Shown: positions 15,400 to 24,815, counted from the first letter of the stretch. The stretch is 64,000 nt of DNA from Selenomonas sp963528755 (GCF_963528755.1 NZ_CAURXA010000005.1:1-64000), one strand, 5' to 3'. A program made the numbers and translations. The notes: generated by a model from the letters alone, not told the origin.

Positions 15400-16521
15400 A
15401 TGGACGATATGATTTTGTATGAGCAGACCGATAACATCTTTTCTGATGCAGAGAAAATCATAGAAGTTACGCAAAAGACGGCTTTTCGTGCTGTGGATCG
15501 CATTCTGATACTCAGAAACTGGCTTCTCGGCAAGCGGATTTTTGAGGAGGACTTGCAAGGCGAAGACCGCGCTGCATACGGGGCAGAGGTCATCGTCAAA
15601 CTCGCCAAGCACCTGAACGCAAAGTACGGACGTGGCTTCAGTAAGCGCAATTTATGGGAGGCTCTTCGCTTCTACAAAGCCTATCCGCAGATTGTGCAGA
15701 CAGCGTGCGCAGAATTGGATTCTGCCGATGAAAACGAGATTGTGCGCACGATGAGCGCACAATTCAACATGCTTAGTTGGTCGCATTACCGCATCTTGAT
15801 TCAAGTTTTCGACAAGATCGCCCGAGATTGGTACGAGCAGGAGGCTGCCAGAGAAAATTGGAGTGTCAGGACGCTGCAACGGAACATCTCGACGCAATAT
15901 TACTATCGCATATTGAAATCCCGGGACAAGGATTCTGCAAGGCAGGAAATGAAGAGGCTGACTTCGCCCTATGAGGACAAGCTGGAATTTATCAAAAGCC
16001 CCTATATTGCCGAATTTCTCGGTATGCAGGAGAACCGGGCTTATCAGGAATCCGAGCTTGAGCAGAGCATTCTTGACAATTTGCAGGATTTCATGATGGA
16101 ACTGGGCAAAGGCTTTACTTTTGCCGGAAGGCAGAAACGAATCCACACCGAAAAAGCTGACTATTACATCGACCTTGTTTTCTACAACTATATCCTGAAA
16201 TGCTTCGTGCTGATTGATTTGAAGGTGGGGCGCATCACGCATCAGGACGTGGGGCAGATGGATATGTACATCCGCATGTATGATGATTTGGTGAAAATGC
16301 CGGAGGACAATCCTACGCTCGGCATCGTCCTCTGCTCGGAAACCGACGAGGACATCGCCCGCTATTCCGTCCTCCACGGCAATGAGCAGCTTTTTGCCTC
16401 GAAATATAAGTTGTATCTGCCGACGGAGGAGCAGCTGCGGGCGGAGATTGAAACGCAGAAGCAATTCTTCCTATTGAAGCAGGCGGAGAGACGAAACGAG
16501 GGGAAAGAAGGACCGATATGA
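15400..16521 (+). CDS. YhcG/DUF1016 family PD-(D/E)xK nuclease
   Basis: A 373-residue protein of the YhcG (DUF1016) family. The N-terminal half (about 20-170) is the helical DUF1016_N region, with KYGRGFSKRNLWEALRFYKAYP and SWSHYRILIQV. The C-terminal half is a PD-(D/E)xK nuclease: GRQKRI, then YYIDLVFYN (about 253) and LIDLKVG (about 270), where D-L-K takes the place of the usual E-L-K. It lies one base after mod and overlaps res by four bases, so it is built into the restriction operon. Known type III systems need only Mod and Res; this is an additional nuclease. Confidence 0.85.
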   Translation: MDDMILYEQTDNIFSDAEKIIEVTQKTAFRAVDRILILRNWLLGKRIFEEDLQGEDRAAYGAEVIVKLAKHLNAKYGRGFSKRNLWEALRFYKAYPQIVQTACAELDSADENEIVRTMSAQFNMLSWSHYRILIQVFDKIARDWYEQEAARENWSVRTLQRNISTQYYYRILKSRDKDSARQEMKRLTSPYEDKLEFIKSPYIAEFLGMQENRAYQESELEQSILDNLQDFMMELGKGFTFAGRQKRIHTEKADYYIDLVFYNYILKCFVLIDLKVGRITHQDVGQMDMYIRMYDDLVKMPEDNPTLGIVLCSETDEDIARYSVLHGNEQLFASKYKLYLPTEEQLRAEIETQKQFFLLKQAERRNEGKEGPI

Positions 16522-19500
16522 AATTCAAGTTCACCATACAGCCGTATCAGACGGAGGCGGTGGAGAGCGTGACGGGGGTCTTTGCCGGACAGGGGTTTGC
16601 CTCGCCCCTTTCCTATCGGCGCGATGTGCCGCAGGCAGCGCAGGCGAGCCTTTTTGATGGTGAAGCGGGCGATGATTTCACCATGGGCTTCGCCAATGCT
16701 CTCGTGGAGCTTGACGCGGGGCAGATGCTCACGAACATCAACCGCGTGCAGAGCCGGAACAATATCCATCTGAGCCAAGGTGTCGTGACTAGCGGGCTTG
16801 GCCGCTGCTCTCTCGATGTGGAGATGGAAACGGGCACGGGAAAGACCTATGTGTATATCAAGACCATGTTCGAACTGAATAAGCAATATGGCTGGACGAA
16901 GTTCATCGTGGTCGTGCCGAGCATTGCGATTCGCGAGGGCGTGAAGAAGAGTTTCGCCGTCATGCAGGAGCATTTCATGGAGCATTACGGCAAGAAGGCG
17001 CGTTTCTTCGTCTACGATTCCAAGAACCTCGCCGAGATCGACCATTTCACGCAGAGCGCAGATCTTCACGTCATGATCATCAACACGCAGGCGTTCAACG
17101 CGCGCGGAAAGGATGCACGCCGCATCCGCATCGAGCTCGACGAGTTCGGCAGCCGCCGTCCCATCGACGTCATCAAGAAGTGCCGGCCGATCTTGATCTT
17201 GGATGAGCCACAGAAGATGGGCGGCAATGCCACACAGGCGAGCCTCAAGGAGTTCGATCCGCTCTTCTGCCTCAATTATTCGGCTACGCACAGGGATCGT
17301 CATACGCTCGTCTATGTGCTCGACGCTCTCGATGCTTACAAGAAGAGGCTGGTCAAGCAGATCGAGGTCAAAGGCTTCGACGTGAAGAATCTCGGCGGCA
17401 CGAACCGATACTTGTTTTTAGAAGGTATCGTCATCTCGGGGGACAGGCCGCCGACGGCGCGTCTTGAATTTGAAATCGGGCGTCAAAAGTCCATCAAGCG
17501 GGAAACGCGGCTGGTGCAGGCGGGCGACGATATTTTCGCGCTGTCGAAAAATATGGAGCAGTATCGCGGCTATCGGGTCAGCCAGGTCGATCCCGTAAAT
17601 AGGATGCTGTATTTCACCAACGGCGAGGAGATCCGCGTGGGGGAAGTGCAGGGAGATATGTCGGAGGAAACGCTCCGCCGCGTGCAGATCCGGGAGACCA
17701 TCCGCTCGCATTTCGAGAAGGAGAAGGAGATTTTCGGCAAGGGCATCAAGTGCCTTTCCCTCTTTTTCATCGACGAGGTGGCGAAGTACCGCAAGTACGA
17801 TGAGGACGGCAGCGAAATCAATTCCGAATACGGGCAGATCTTCGAGGCGGAATATACGGCGATCCTCAACGAGTATCTGACGCTTTTTTCCACGCCTTAC
17901 GAGGAATATTTAAGGGGCATAGAGACGGCGAAGACGCACACGGGGTATTTCTCCATCGACAAGAAGGGGCGCAAGGTGGACAGTGCTTTGAAGCGCGGTA
18001 GCGACGAAAGCGACGATATTTCCGCCTATGACCTCATCATGAAGGACAAGGAGCGGCTGCTTTCCTTCGAAAATCCCGTGCGCTTTATCTTTTCACATTC
18101 GGCGTTGCGCGAGGGCTGGGACAATCCCAACGTGTTCCAGATCTGCACGTTGAAGCGCGGCGGCAACAGCGCGGCGCAGAAGCGACAGGAAGTCGGCCGG
18201 GGACTGCGGCTCTGCGTCAATCGGCATGGCGACCGACAGGATGAGCGCCTCTTGGGTAGTCAGGTGCAGAAGGTGAACCGGCTGACGGTCATCGCCGCTA
18301 ACGGCTACCAGAATTTCGTCGCCGACTTGCAGCAGGGCATCCGTGAAGACCTCTACGATCGCCCGACGGAGGCGACGGCGGAATATTTCATCGGCAAGAT
18401 GCTCGTGCTGGACGGTAAGGATGTGACCGTCAGCGAGAAGCAGGGGCGCGGTATCTACAATTACCTCGTCCGCAACGAATATGTGGACGACGATGGGCAT
18501 ATCACCGACAAGTACCGAGAGGACAGGGAAGCGAACACGCTCGCGCCTTTGACGGAAAGTATCGCGGAACTCGGCGCGGCGGTTCACGCGCTTGTCGCCG
18601 GCATCTTTGACCCCCATGCTTTGGACGGCATGATCCGAGACGGAAACGAAACGAAGGTTTCCGACAATCCTCTCAACGAGAACTTTTACAAGGCAGAGTT
18701 CAAGCGCCTATGGAATCTGATTCAGCACAAGTATGCCTACACGGTGGAGTTTGACGGCGAGGAGCTTGCCCGAAAGGCCATTGTGCACATCGACGACAAG
18801 ATGTTTGTGACGCGCCTCCAATACACAGTGACGACAGGGCAACAAGAGAGCGATTTCACGTCGGCGAAGCTGAAAAGCGGCGACGCTTTCGTGGCGGAGA
18901 AGAGCCGGACATACACGCTTGATCAGGGCGCAAATTCTGCCGTCAAGTATGATGTAATCGGCAAGATCGCCGAGGGCGCGAAACTGACGCGCCGCACCGC
19001 CGCCCACATCATAGCGGGTATTCGCCCCATGGTATTCGCCATGTTGCAGAACAACCCGGAGGAATTCATCGCCAAGGCGATTCGACTCATCAACGAAGAA
19101 AAAGCCGCCATGATCGTGGAGGAGATCACCTATAACCGCACGGAGGGCGTGTACGACAGCGCCATTTTCACCGCCGAGAAGAACAGTGATTTTTCCCGCG
19201 CTTATCATGCCAAGAAGAATGTACAGAGTTACCTCTTCGCCGACGGCTATGCCACGGATGGAAAAAGCGTCGAGCGGCGCATGGCGGAGGAGATGGACAC
19301 GGCCGATGAGGTATGCGTTTACGCCAAACTGCCCAAGGGCTTTCATATCCCGACGCCCGTGGGAAACTATTCGCCCGACTGGGCGATCGCCTTCAACAAG
19401 GGGATGGTCAAGCACATCTTCTTCATCGCCGAGACGAAGGGGACGATGGAAAGCTTGAAATTGAAACCCATCGAGCAGGCCAAGATCAAGTGTGCGAAGA

Positions 19501-19589
19501 AGCTCTTTGCTCACCTCAGTGACGATGATGTTGTGTATCACGAGGTGGACAGCTACCAGAGTTTGCTGGACATCATGGAAAAATTATAA
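16518..19589 (+). CDS. res: Type III restriction Res subunit (helicase-endonuclease)
   Basis: A 1023-residue ATP-dependent restriction subunit. The N-terminal superfamily 2 motor has Walker A METGTGKT (103-110), the DEAD-type box LDEPQK (228-233) and YSATHR. The second helicase lobe includes ALREGWDNPN and QEVGRGLRL. The C-terminal nuclease shows SPDW (Asp954) and ETK (Glu972, Lys974), a PD-(D/E)xK site. All expected motifs are intact, so the system should be functional with Mod. It is the last gene of the operon and is followed at once by a strong terminator. Confidence 0.93.
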   Translation: MKFKFTIQPYQTEAVESVTGVFAGQGFASPLSYRRDVPQAAQASLFDGEAGDDFTMGFANALVELDAGQMLTNINRVQSRNNIHLSQGVVTSGLGRCSLDVEMETGTGKTYVYIKTMFELNKQYGWTKFIVVVPSIAIREGVKKSFAVMQEHFMEHYGKKARFFVYDSKNLAEIDHFTQSADLHVMIINTQAFNARGKDARRIRIELDEFGSRRPIDVIKKCRPILILDEPQKMGGNATQASLKEFDPLFCLNYSATHRDRHTLVYVLDALDAYKKRLVKQIEVKGFDVKNLGGTNRYLFLEGIVISGDRPPTARLEFEIGRQKSIKRETRLVQAGDDIFALSKNMEQYRGYRVSQVDPVNRMLYFTNGEEIRVGEVQGDMSEETLRRVQIRETIRSHFEKEKEIFGKGIKCLSLFFIDEVAKYRKYDEDGSEINSEYGQIFEAEYTAILNEYLTLFSTPYEEYLRGIETAKTHTGYFSIDKKGRKVDSALKRGSDESDDISAYDLIMKDKERLLSFENPVRFIFSHSALREGWDNPNVFQICTLKRGGNSAAQKRQEVGRGLRLCVNRHGDRQDERLLGSQVQKVNRLTVIAANGYQNFVADLQQGIREDLYDRPTEATAEYFIGKMLVLDGKDVTVSEKQGRGIYNYLVRNEYVDDDGHITDKYREDREANTLAPLTESIAELGAAVHALVAGIFDPHALDGMIRDGNETKVSDNPLNENFYKAEFKRLWNLIQHKYAYTVEFDGEELARKAIVHIDDKMFVTRLQYTVTTGQQESDFTSAKLKSGDAFVAEKSRTYTLDQGANSAVKYDVIGKIAEGAKLTRRTAAHIIAGIRPMVFAMLQNNPEEFIAKAIRLINEEKAAMIVEEITYNRTEGVYDSAIFTAEKNSDFSRAYHAKKNVQSYLFADGYATDGKSVERRMAEEMDTADEVCVYAKLPKGFHIPTPVGNYSPDWAIAFNKGMVKHIFFIAETKGTMESLKLKPIEQAKIKCAKKLFAHLSDDDVVYHEVDSYQSLLDIMEKL

Positions 19590-19596
19590 GCGGTCA

Positions 19597-19633
19597 ATTA
19601 CAAAAGCCCGATGAAAAGTCGGGCTTTTGTAAT
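19597..19633 (+). terminator. Terminator ending the defence island
   Basis: A perfect 15-bp stem (ATTACAAAAGCCCGA with its complement) encloses a 7-base loop. The A/T-rich outer arms allow function in both directions. It marks the right border of the restriction operon. Confidence 0.88.
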
Positions 19634-19740
19634 GAGGAGTTGGATCAATATCTTGCAGATGGTAGCATACGTATTTAAGGTAATGAGGTAGACAAGGGGC
19701 GGTCGCGTACCGCTTCACTGATCTATAAATCTATTGTAAT

Positions 19741-19870
19741 GGAATCACTGATAAATTTAGCCTCCCATCTTCACATATCTGCGCTGTCCTCTCGGCATCT
19801 ACAAATCCTCGATAGATACAGCGCATCTGTGCAAATCTGGGCAACCTCATTTTATCAGCGCTCCCTTAAA
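19741..19870. repeat. Inverted-repeat element, long copy (MITE-like)
   Basis: The element begins GGAATCACTGATAAATTTAG and ends TTTTATCAGCGCTCCC plus TTAAA. Its ends are inverted repeats (CACTGATAAA/TTTATCAGCG) and its inside is largely palindromic (TCTGCGCTGT...ACAGCGCATC). A related shorter copy lies at 51013-51084. It is non-coding and sits between the defence island and uvrB. It may be a miniature transposable element or a large-hairpin repeat; no transposase in this window shares its ends. Confidence 0.65.
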
Positions 19871-19887
19871 GAGCAATTTTGGTGCGG

Positions 19888-19915
19888 TTGATTTTTTTCG
19901 CCTGTTCGTTATAAT
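19888..19915 (+). promoter_or_regulatory. Promoter of uvrB
   Basis: TTGATT (19888-19893), a 16-bp spacer and consensus TATAAT (19910-19915) lie 84 bp before uvrB. I could not identify a convincing LexA operator. The gene-free stretch 19634-19999 holds this promoter and the inverted-repeat element, and nothing else I can see. Confidence 0.65.
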
Positions 19916-19999
19916 GAAAGTGGATGTTCAGCGAGAGCAGAGCCGCGCAGGTGCGGCAAATGAACGTATGGGTTTACAGCATTTACAGGAGGCGCACAC

Positions 20000-22048
20000 A
20001 TGGCGATTTTGCCTAAGCTCAATACGATGGAGTTTGACAAGGAGATACCGTTTGAGGTTTCGGCGCCTTTTGAGCCGATGGGGGATCAGCCGCGTGCGAT
20101 CCGCGATTTAGCGGCAGGCATCGAGAACGGACAAGAGGCGCAGGTGCTCCTCGGCGCTACGGGCACGGGCAAGACGTACACGATCGCTAAGACGATTGAG
20201 CGCGTGCAGAAGCCGACGCTTGTCATCGCGCACAACAAGACGCTGGCGGCACAGTTGGCGAGCGAGTTCAAGGCGTTCTTCCCGAAGAATTATGTCGGCT
20301 ATTTTGTCAGCTATTATGACTACTACCAGCCCGAGGCGTATATTCCTTCGACGGATACATACATCGAAAAGGATGCGTCGATCAACGATGAGATCGATGA
20401 GCTGCGACACTCGGCGACGTGCTCGCTCTTCGAGCGGCGCGACTGTATCATCGTCGCGAGCGTTTCGTGTATCTACGGTCTCGGCTCGCCAGAGAGCTAC
20501 CACGAGATGGTCTTGTCCCTGCATAAGGGGCAGACGGTCGCGCGTGAGGACATCTTGCGAAAGCTCGTCGCCATTCAGTACGAGCGCAACGATATCGCCT
20601 TTGAGCGCGGCCGCTTTCGCGTGCGCGGCGACGTCATCGAAGTGTTTCCTGCGGGATGGAATAACCGCGCCGTGCGCATCGAGCTTTTTGGCGACGAGGT
20701 TGAGCGCATCCTTGAGTTCGACGTCCTGACCGGAGAGATTTATGGCGAGCGCACGCATTCGATGGTGTTTCCTGCTTCGCACTATGTGACGAAGAAGGAG
20801 GACATGGAGATCGCCATGGCGGCGATCGACGAGGAGAAGATCGCGCAGGTCGCGCACTTCAAGGAAGAGGGCAAGCTGCTTGAGGCGCAGCGCATCGAGC
20901 AGCGAACGAATTACGACCTTGAGATGATGCAGGAGATGGGCTATTGCTCGGGCATCGAGAATTATTCACGCCACCTCACGCATCGTCCGGCGGGCGCGGC
21001 ACCGTATACGCTGCTCGATTACTTCCCCGACGACTTCCTCATCGTCATGGACGAGAGCCATGTGACGATGCCGCAGCTCAAGGCGATGCTCAACGGTGAC
21101 CGTTCGCGCAAGATTTCACTTGTGGAAAACGGCTTTCGCCTGCCGTCCGCTTTTGACAATCGTCCGCTTTCTTTCGAGGAGTTCGAGCAGCGCATCAATC
21201 AGATCATCTACATCTCGGCGACGCCCGCGAAATATGAGCTGGAAAAGGCGCAGCAGGTCGTTGAGCAGATCATCCGCCCGACGGGGCTGCTCGATCCCAT
21301 CGTCGAGGTACGTCCTTTGGCGGGGCAGATGGACGATTTGCTGTCGGAGATTCGCATTCGCGCGAAAAAGGACGAGCGCGTGCTCGTGACGACGCTGACG
21401 AAGAAGATGGCGGAGAACCTCACGGACTACCTGAAGGATATGCAGGTGCGCGTGCGCTACCTGCATTCGGACATAGCGACCTTCGAGCGCGCCGAGATCA
21501 TCCACGACCTGCGTGCGGGCAAGTTCGATGTGCTCGTCGGCATCAACCTGCTGCGCGAGGGACTCGACATGCCCGAGGTGTCGCTCGTGGCGATCCTCGA
21601 CGCCGACAAGGAGGGCTTCCTGCGCTCCGACACGTCGCTGATTCAGACGATCGGGCGTGCGGCGCGAAATGCGGGCGGCAGGGTCATCCTTTACGCCGAC
21701 CGTATCACGGACTCAATGAAGTGCGCTATGGACGAGACGGAGCGCCGCCGCACGGTGCAGCAGGCGTACAACAAGGAGCACGGCGTCACGCCGAAGACCA
21801 TCGTCAAGCCCGTCGTGCCGCTGATCGAAACGACGCTCGTCGCCGAGAGCCGTGCCTCCTATGGCGAAGATTCCGATGGAAAGAAAAAGAAGCTCACGAA
21901 GAAGCAGAAGGAGTCTCTGATTCGCACGCTGCTCGCACAGATGCAGACGGCTTCGCGCGCCTTGGAATTCGAGCGCGCTGCAGAACTGCGCGATATGATC
22001 ATCGAGTTGGAAGGATCTCTGCCAGGCAAGAAGAAAAAGGGCGCGTGA
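20000..22048 (+). CDS. uvrB: Excinuclease ABC subunit UvrB
   Basis: The damage-verifying subunit of nucleotide excision repair, loaded on DNA by UvrA and recruiting UvrC. It is 682 residues long. Walker A GATGTGKT is at 52-59. The beta-hairpin region follows (YVGYFVSYYDYYQPEAYIP). Other motifs are DESH and, in the C-terminal lobe, SLIQTIGRAARN. The C-terminal UVR helix that contacts UvrC is present (ALEFERAAELRDMI). The start follows AGGAGG. In many Firmicutes uvrA follows; here an HD-domain gene does. Confidence 0.97.
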   Translation: MAILPKLNTMEFDKEIPFEVSAPFEPMGDQPRAIRDLAAGIENGQEAQVLLGATGTGKTYTIAKTIERVQKPTLVIAHNKTLAAQLASEFKAFFPKNYVGYFVSYYDYYQPEAYIPSTDTYIEKDASINDEIDELRHSATCSLFERRDCIIVASVSCIYGLGSPESYHEMVLSLHKGQTVAREDILRKLVAIQYERNDIAFERGRFRVRGDVIEVFPAGWNNRAVRIELFGDEVERILEFDVLTGEIYGERTHSMVFPASHYVTKKEDMEIAMAAIDEEKIAQVAHFKEEGKLLEAQRIEQRTNYDLEMMQEMGYCSGIENYSRHLTHRPAGAAPYTLLDYFPDDFLIVMDESHVTMPQLKAMLNGDRSRKISLVENGFRLPSAFDNRPLSFEEFEQRINQIIYISATPAKYELEKAQQVVEQIIRPTGLLDPIVEVRPLAGQMDDLLSEIRIRAKKDERVLVTTLTKKMAENLTDYLKDMQVRVRYLHSDIATFERAEIIHDLRAGKFDVLVGINLLREGLDMPEVSLVAILDADKEGFLRSDTSLIQTIGRAARNAGGRVILYADRITDSMKCAMDETERRRTVQQAYNKEHGVTPKTIVKPVVPLIETTLVAESRASYGEDSDGKKKKLTKKQKESLIRTLLAQMQTASRALEFERAAELRDMIIELEGSLPGKKKKGA

Positions 22049-22124
22049 AAGATTTTTGTAGGAATCTCTTTTTTTCCGTAGTATAATAGAATCTGCCTTT
22101 ATTGAATGAAGCACACAAGCGGGG

Positions 22125-22916
22125 GTGACGCTTTTGGAGAAACTACTGCGTGAGATGCACGCTTGGATGGCGGCCTACATGCGTTCCTTCTATACGGAGG
22201 ATGAGGAGGTACAGCAGGCGATCCGCATGAAGGAGGTGCATACGGGCTATGTGACCTCGATCGCCGTGGAGCTTGCCAAACATCTGCGTCTCTCTGCACA
22301 CGATGTGCAGCTGGCAGAAATCATGGGGCTTTTTCATGATGTGGGGCGCTTTCGCCAATTCACGCTCTATCGCACGTTCAACGACGCCGTATCAGAAGAT
22401 CATGCGGCGCTCGGACTCAAGGTGCTCGACGAGTTGCCGTTCCTCGCGCGTCTTGTACCTGAGGACGAGGCTCTCGTACGCTTTTCTATTCTGAACCACA
22501 ACAAGAAGACCATCGCGCCGACCAAGGACGTGCGCGAGCTTTTCTTCGCGCGACTTTTGCGCGATGCCGACAAGCTTGACATCTTCCGCGTGCTGCGGCC
22601 TTTTCTTGCACCGCCCGACGGCACGGGCGTCAGTCCCGATTTCCTCGAAAAGTTCATCGCGGGCGAGCAGGTCGACTATACGAAGATCCGCACGATGGAC
22701 GACCGCAAGCTCGTGCGTCTCATGTGGGTCTACGACGTGAATTTCAGCTGGACCTTGCGGCGCGTCAAAGAGCGCGGCTACATCGAGGACATCATCGCGC
22801 ACTTGCCTGAGGATCCGCGCATGGTGCTCGGCATCGAACGGTTGCACGCCTATGTGGAGAAAAAGTGTGCCAAGGAGGACGCGGCGCCGGCGGAGGTTCT
22901 GCAGCGCGGGGAGTGA
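22125..22916 (+). CDS. HD-domain metal-dependent phosphohydrolase
   Basis: A 263-residue protein with an HD domain: His39 (KEVHTGYV), His71-Asp72 (LFHDVGRF), HNKK and DADKLD, which together make the metal site. Such enzymes hydrolyse phosphomonoesters or phosphodiesters of nucleotides; the substrate cannot be told from sequence. The start is GTG 22125 or TTG 22134; both have a GGGGGTGA-like site nearby. The gene follows uvrB after 76 bp and may be cotranscribed. A hairpin terminator lies at 23030-23057. Confidence 0.85.
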   Translation: MTLLEKLLREMHAWMAAYMRSFYTEDEEVQQAIRMKEVHTGYVTSIAVELAKHLRLSAHDVQLAEIMGLFHDVGRFRQFTLYRTFNDAVSEDHAALGLKVLDELPFLARLVPEDEALVRFSILNHNKKTIAPTKDVRELFFARLLRDADKLDIFRVLRPFLAPPDGTGVSPDFLEKFIAGEQVDYTKIRTMDDRKLVRLMWVYDVNFSWTLRRVKERGYIEDIIAHLPEDPRMVLGIERLHAYVEKKCAKEDAAPAEVLQRGE

Positions 22917-23029
22917 TGGCGGCTGGAAGAAGCCTTGGGAGGCTTGTGACAGCGGGCGAATCTTCGCCAGAAGTCTCAATCGAATGTTTTTTCAGGAAAA
23001 TTCAGCGAGCAGAAGGATTTTCCGCGTTG

Positions 23030-23057
23030 CGCCTCGAATAAAGAGGCGTTAAATTTT
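23030..23057 (+). terminator. Terminator between HD gene and glnS
   Basis: The stem CGCCTC/GAGGCG with a 7-base loop is followed by TTAAATTTTTTT. The surrounding 234-bp gap (22917-23150) shows no T-box motif or coding frame that I can support. Confidence 0.65.
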
Positions 23058-23150
23058 TTTCTTGAGGAAATGCTGAACGGATCCGTGCTTCCTCAATTTC
23101 CGGTGCAGACGGCGAAGCGTTGCTCGGATGCGCCAGAAGGAGCTGCAAAT

Positions 23151-24815
23151 ATGGCAGAAGCGATATCATCGAATTTCATTTATAACATCATCGACGAAGA
23201 TTTGAAGAGCGGCAGGCATCCCGAGGGCATACATACGCGCTTTCCACCCGAACCGAATGGCTATCTGCACATCGGACATGCGAAGTCGATCTGCTTGAAC
23301 TTCGGCACGGCGGAGAAGTATGCGGGGCTTTGCAATCTGCGCTTTGACGATACGAATCCGACGAAGGAGGATACGGAGTACGTCGACTCGATCCAGGAGG
23401 ACATCAAGTGGCTGGGATTTTCCTGGGGCAATCGCCGCTACTATGCGTCGGATTACTTTGAAAAGCTCTATGAGTATGCGTGTGCTCTGATCAAGCAGGG
23501 GCTTGCCTACGTCGACGATCTCACGGCAGAGGAGATCCGCGCCTATCGCGGCACGCTGACGGAGCCGGGCAAGGAGAGTCCCTGCCGCAGTCGCAGCGTC
23601 GCGGAAAACCTCGCTCTCTTTGAGCGCATGAAGGCGGGTGAGTTCCCCGACGGCAGCCGCGTGCTGCGTGCCAAGGTCGACATGGCATCGCCGAACATCA
23701 CGATGCGCGATCCCGTCATCTACCGCATCGCGCACGCTGTGCATCATCGCACGGGGGATGCTTGGTGCATCTATCCGATGTACGACTTCGCGCATCCTCT
23801 GTCGGATGCTATCGAAAATATCACGCATTCCTTGTGCACTTTGGAGTTCGAGGACCACCGTCCGTTCTACGACTGGCTTCTGGAAGTCCTGGGGTTCGAT
23901 AAGAATACGCGCCCGCGCCAGATTGAGTTCGCGCGGCTCAATGTCACGAATACGATCACGAGCAAGCGTAAGCTGCGCCAGCTCGTTGAGGAGGGGCATG
24001 TGCGCGGCTGGGACGATCCGAGGATGCCGACGATCTCGGGACTTCGGCGGCGCGGCTATACACCGGCTTCAATCCGCGACTTCTGCGAGCGCATCGGCGT
24101 CGCGAAGTCGAACAGTACGGTCGACGTGGCAATGCTTGAGCACTGTGTGAGAGAAGACCTCAATGAGCACGCTGCACGCGTCATGGCAGTGCTGCATCCT
24201 TTGAAGGTCGTGCTGACGAATTATCCCGAGGACAAGTCGGAGGAACTTTTGGCAGAGAACCATCCGACGCGCGGTGGCAAGCGCTATGTGCCGTTCTCGC
24301 GCGAAATTTACATCGAGCGCGAGGATTTCATGGAAGAGCCGCCGAAGAAGTTCTTCCGCCTGCGCCCGGGCGGCGAGGTGCGCTTGAAGCATGCCTACAT
24401 CATCAAGTGCGAGGAAGTCGTCAAGGATGAAAAGGGAGAGATCACAGAGCTTCGCTGCAGCTATGATCCCGAATCGAAGTCGGGCGGCAGTGCGGCGAAC
24501 CGCAAGGTCAAGGGCACGCTGCACTGGGTATCGGCGAAGGACGCCATGGACGTCGAGGTGCGCCTCTACGACTATCTTTTGAAGACGGACGATGAGGAGA
24601 CGACGGCAGACTTCATCGCGTCCTTGAATCCGCATTCTCTCGAAGTCGTCGAGGGGGCGAAGGTCGAGCCGAGTCTTGCGCGTACGGCGGAAGGCACGCA
24701 TTATCAGTTCCTGCGCACGGGCTACTTCGTCGTGGACAAGGATACGCGTCCCGACAGGCTCGTATTCAACCGCGTCGTCGGACTCAAGGATTCGTGGGGA
24801 AAGGTCAAGGGTTGA
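23151..24815 (+). CDS. glnS: Glutaminyl-tRNA synthetase
   Basis: A class I aminoacyl-tRNA synthetase charging tRNA-Gln directly. It is 554 residues. The HIGH motif is LHIGHAK (40-43) in PEPNGYLHIGHAKSI. The KMSKS counterpart is ITSKRKL (near 268), the form used by GlnRS. Two C-terminal beta-barrel anticodon-binding domains follow. ATG 23151 is chosen because it follows AAGGAG and begins at the family start; an in-frame ATG at 23070 lacks support. Many Firmicutes lack glnS and use GatCAB instead, so this gene was probably acquired in the lineage. Confidence 0.96.
   Translation: MAEAISSNFIYNIIDEDLKSGRHPEGIHTRFPPEPNGYLHIGHAKSICLNFGTAEKYAGLCNLRFDDTNPTKEDTEYVDSIQEDIKWLGFSWGNRRYYASDYFEKLYEYACALIKQGLAYVDDLTAEEIRAYRGTLTEPGKESPCRSRSVAENLALFERMKAGEFPDGSRVLRAKVDMASPNITMRDPVIYRIAHAVHHRTGDAWCIYPMYDFAHPLSDAIENITHSLCTLEFEDHRPFYDWLLEVLGFDKNTRPRQIEFARLNVTNTITSKRKLRQLVEEGHVRGWDDPRMPTISGLRRRGYTPASIRDFCERIGVAKSNSTVDVAMLEHCVREDLNEHAARVMAVLHPLKVVLTNYPEDKSEELLAENHPTRGGKRYVPFSREIYIEREDFMEEPPKKFFRLRPGGEVRLKHAYIIKCEEVVKDEKGEITELRCSYDPESKSGGSAANRKVKGTLHWVSAKDAMDVEVRLYDYLLKTDDEETTADFIASLNPHSLEVVEGAKVEPSLARTAEGTHYQFLRTGYFVVDKDTRPDRLVFNRVVGLKDSWGKVKG

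Noticed and set aside
9627..19589. DISARM or BREX system
   Set aside because: There is no DrmB-like DUF1998 protein and no BrxC/PglZ-like gene; the methyltransferase and Res are of type III layout.
22917..23150. Possible T-box leader before glnS
   Set aside because: No T-box core sequence or specifier arrangement could be found; only a simple terminator hairpin is visible.
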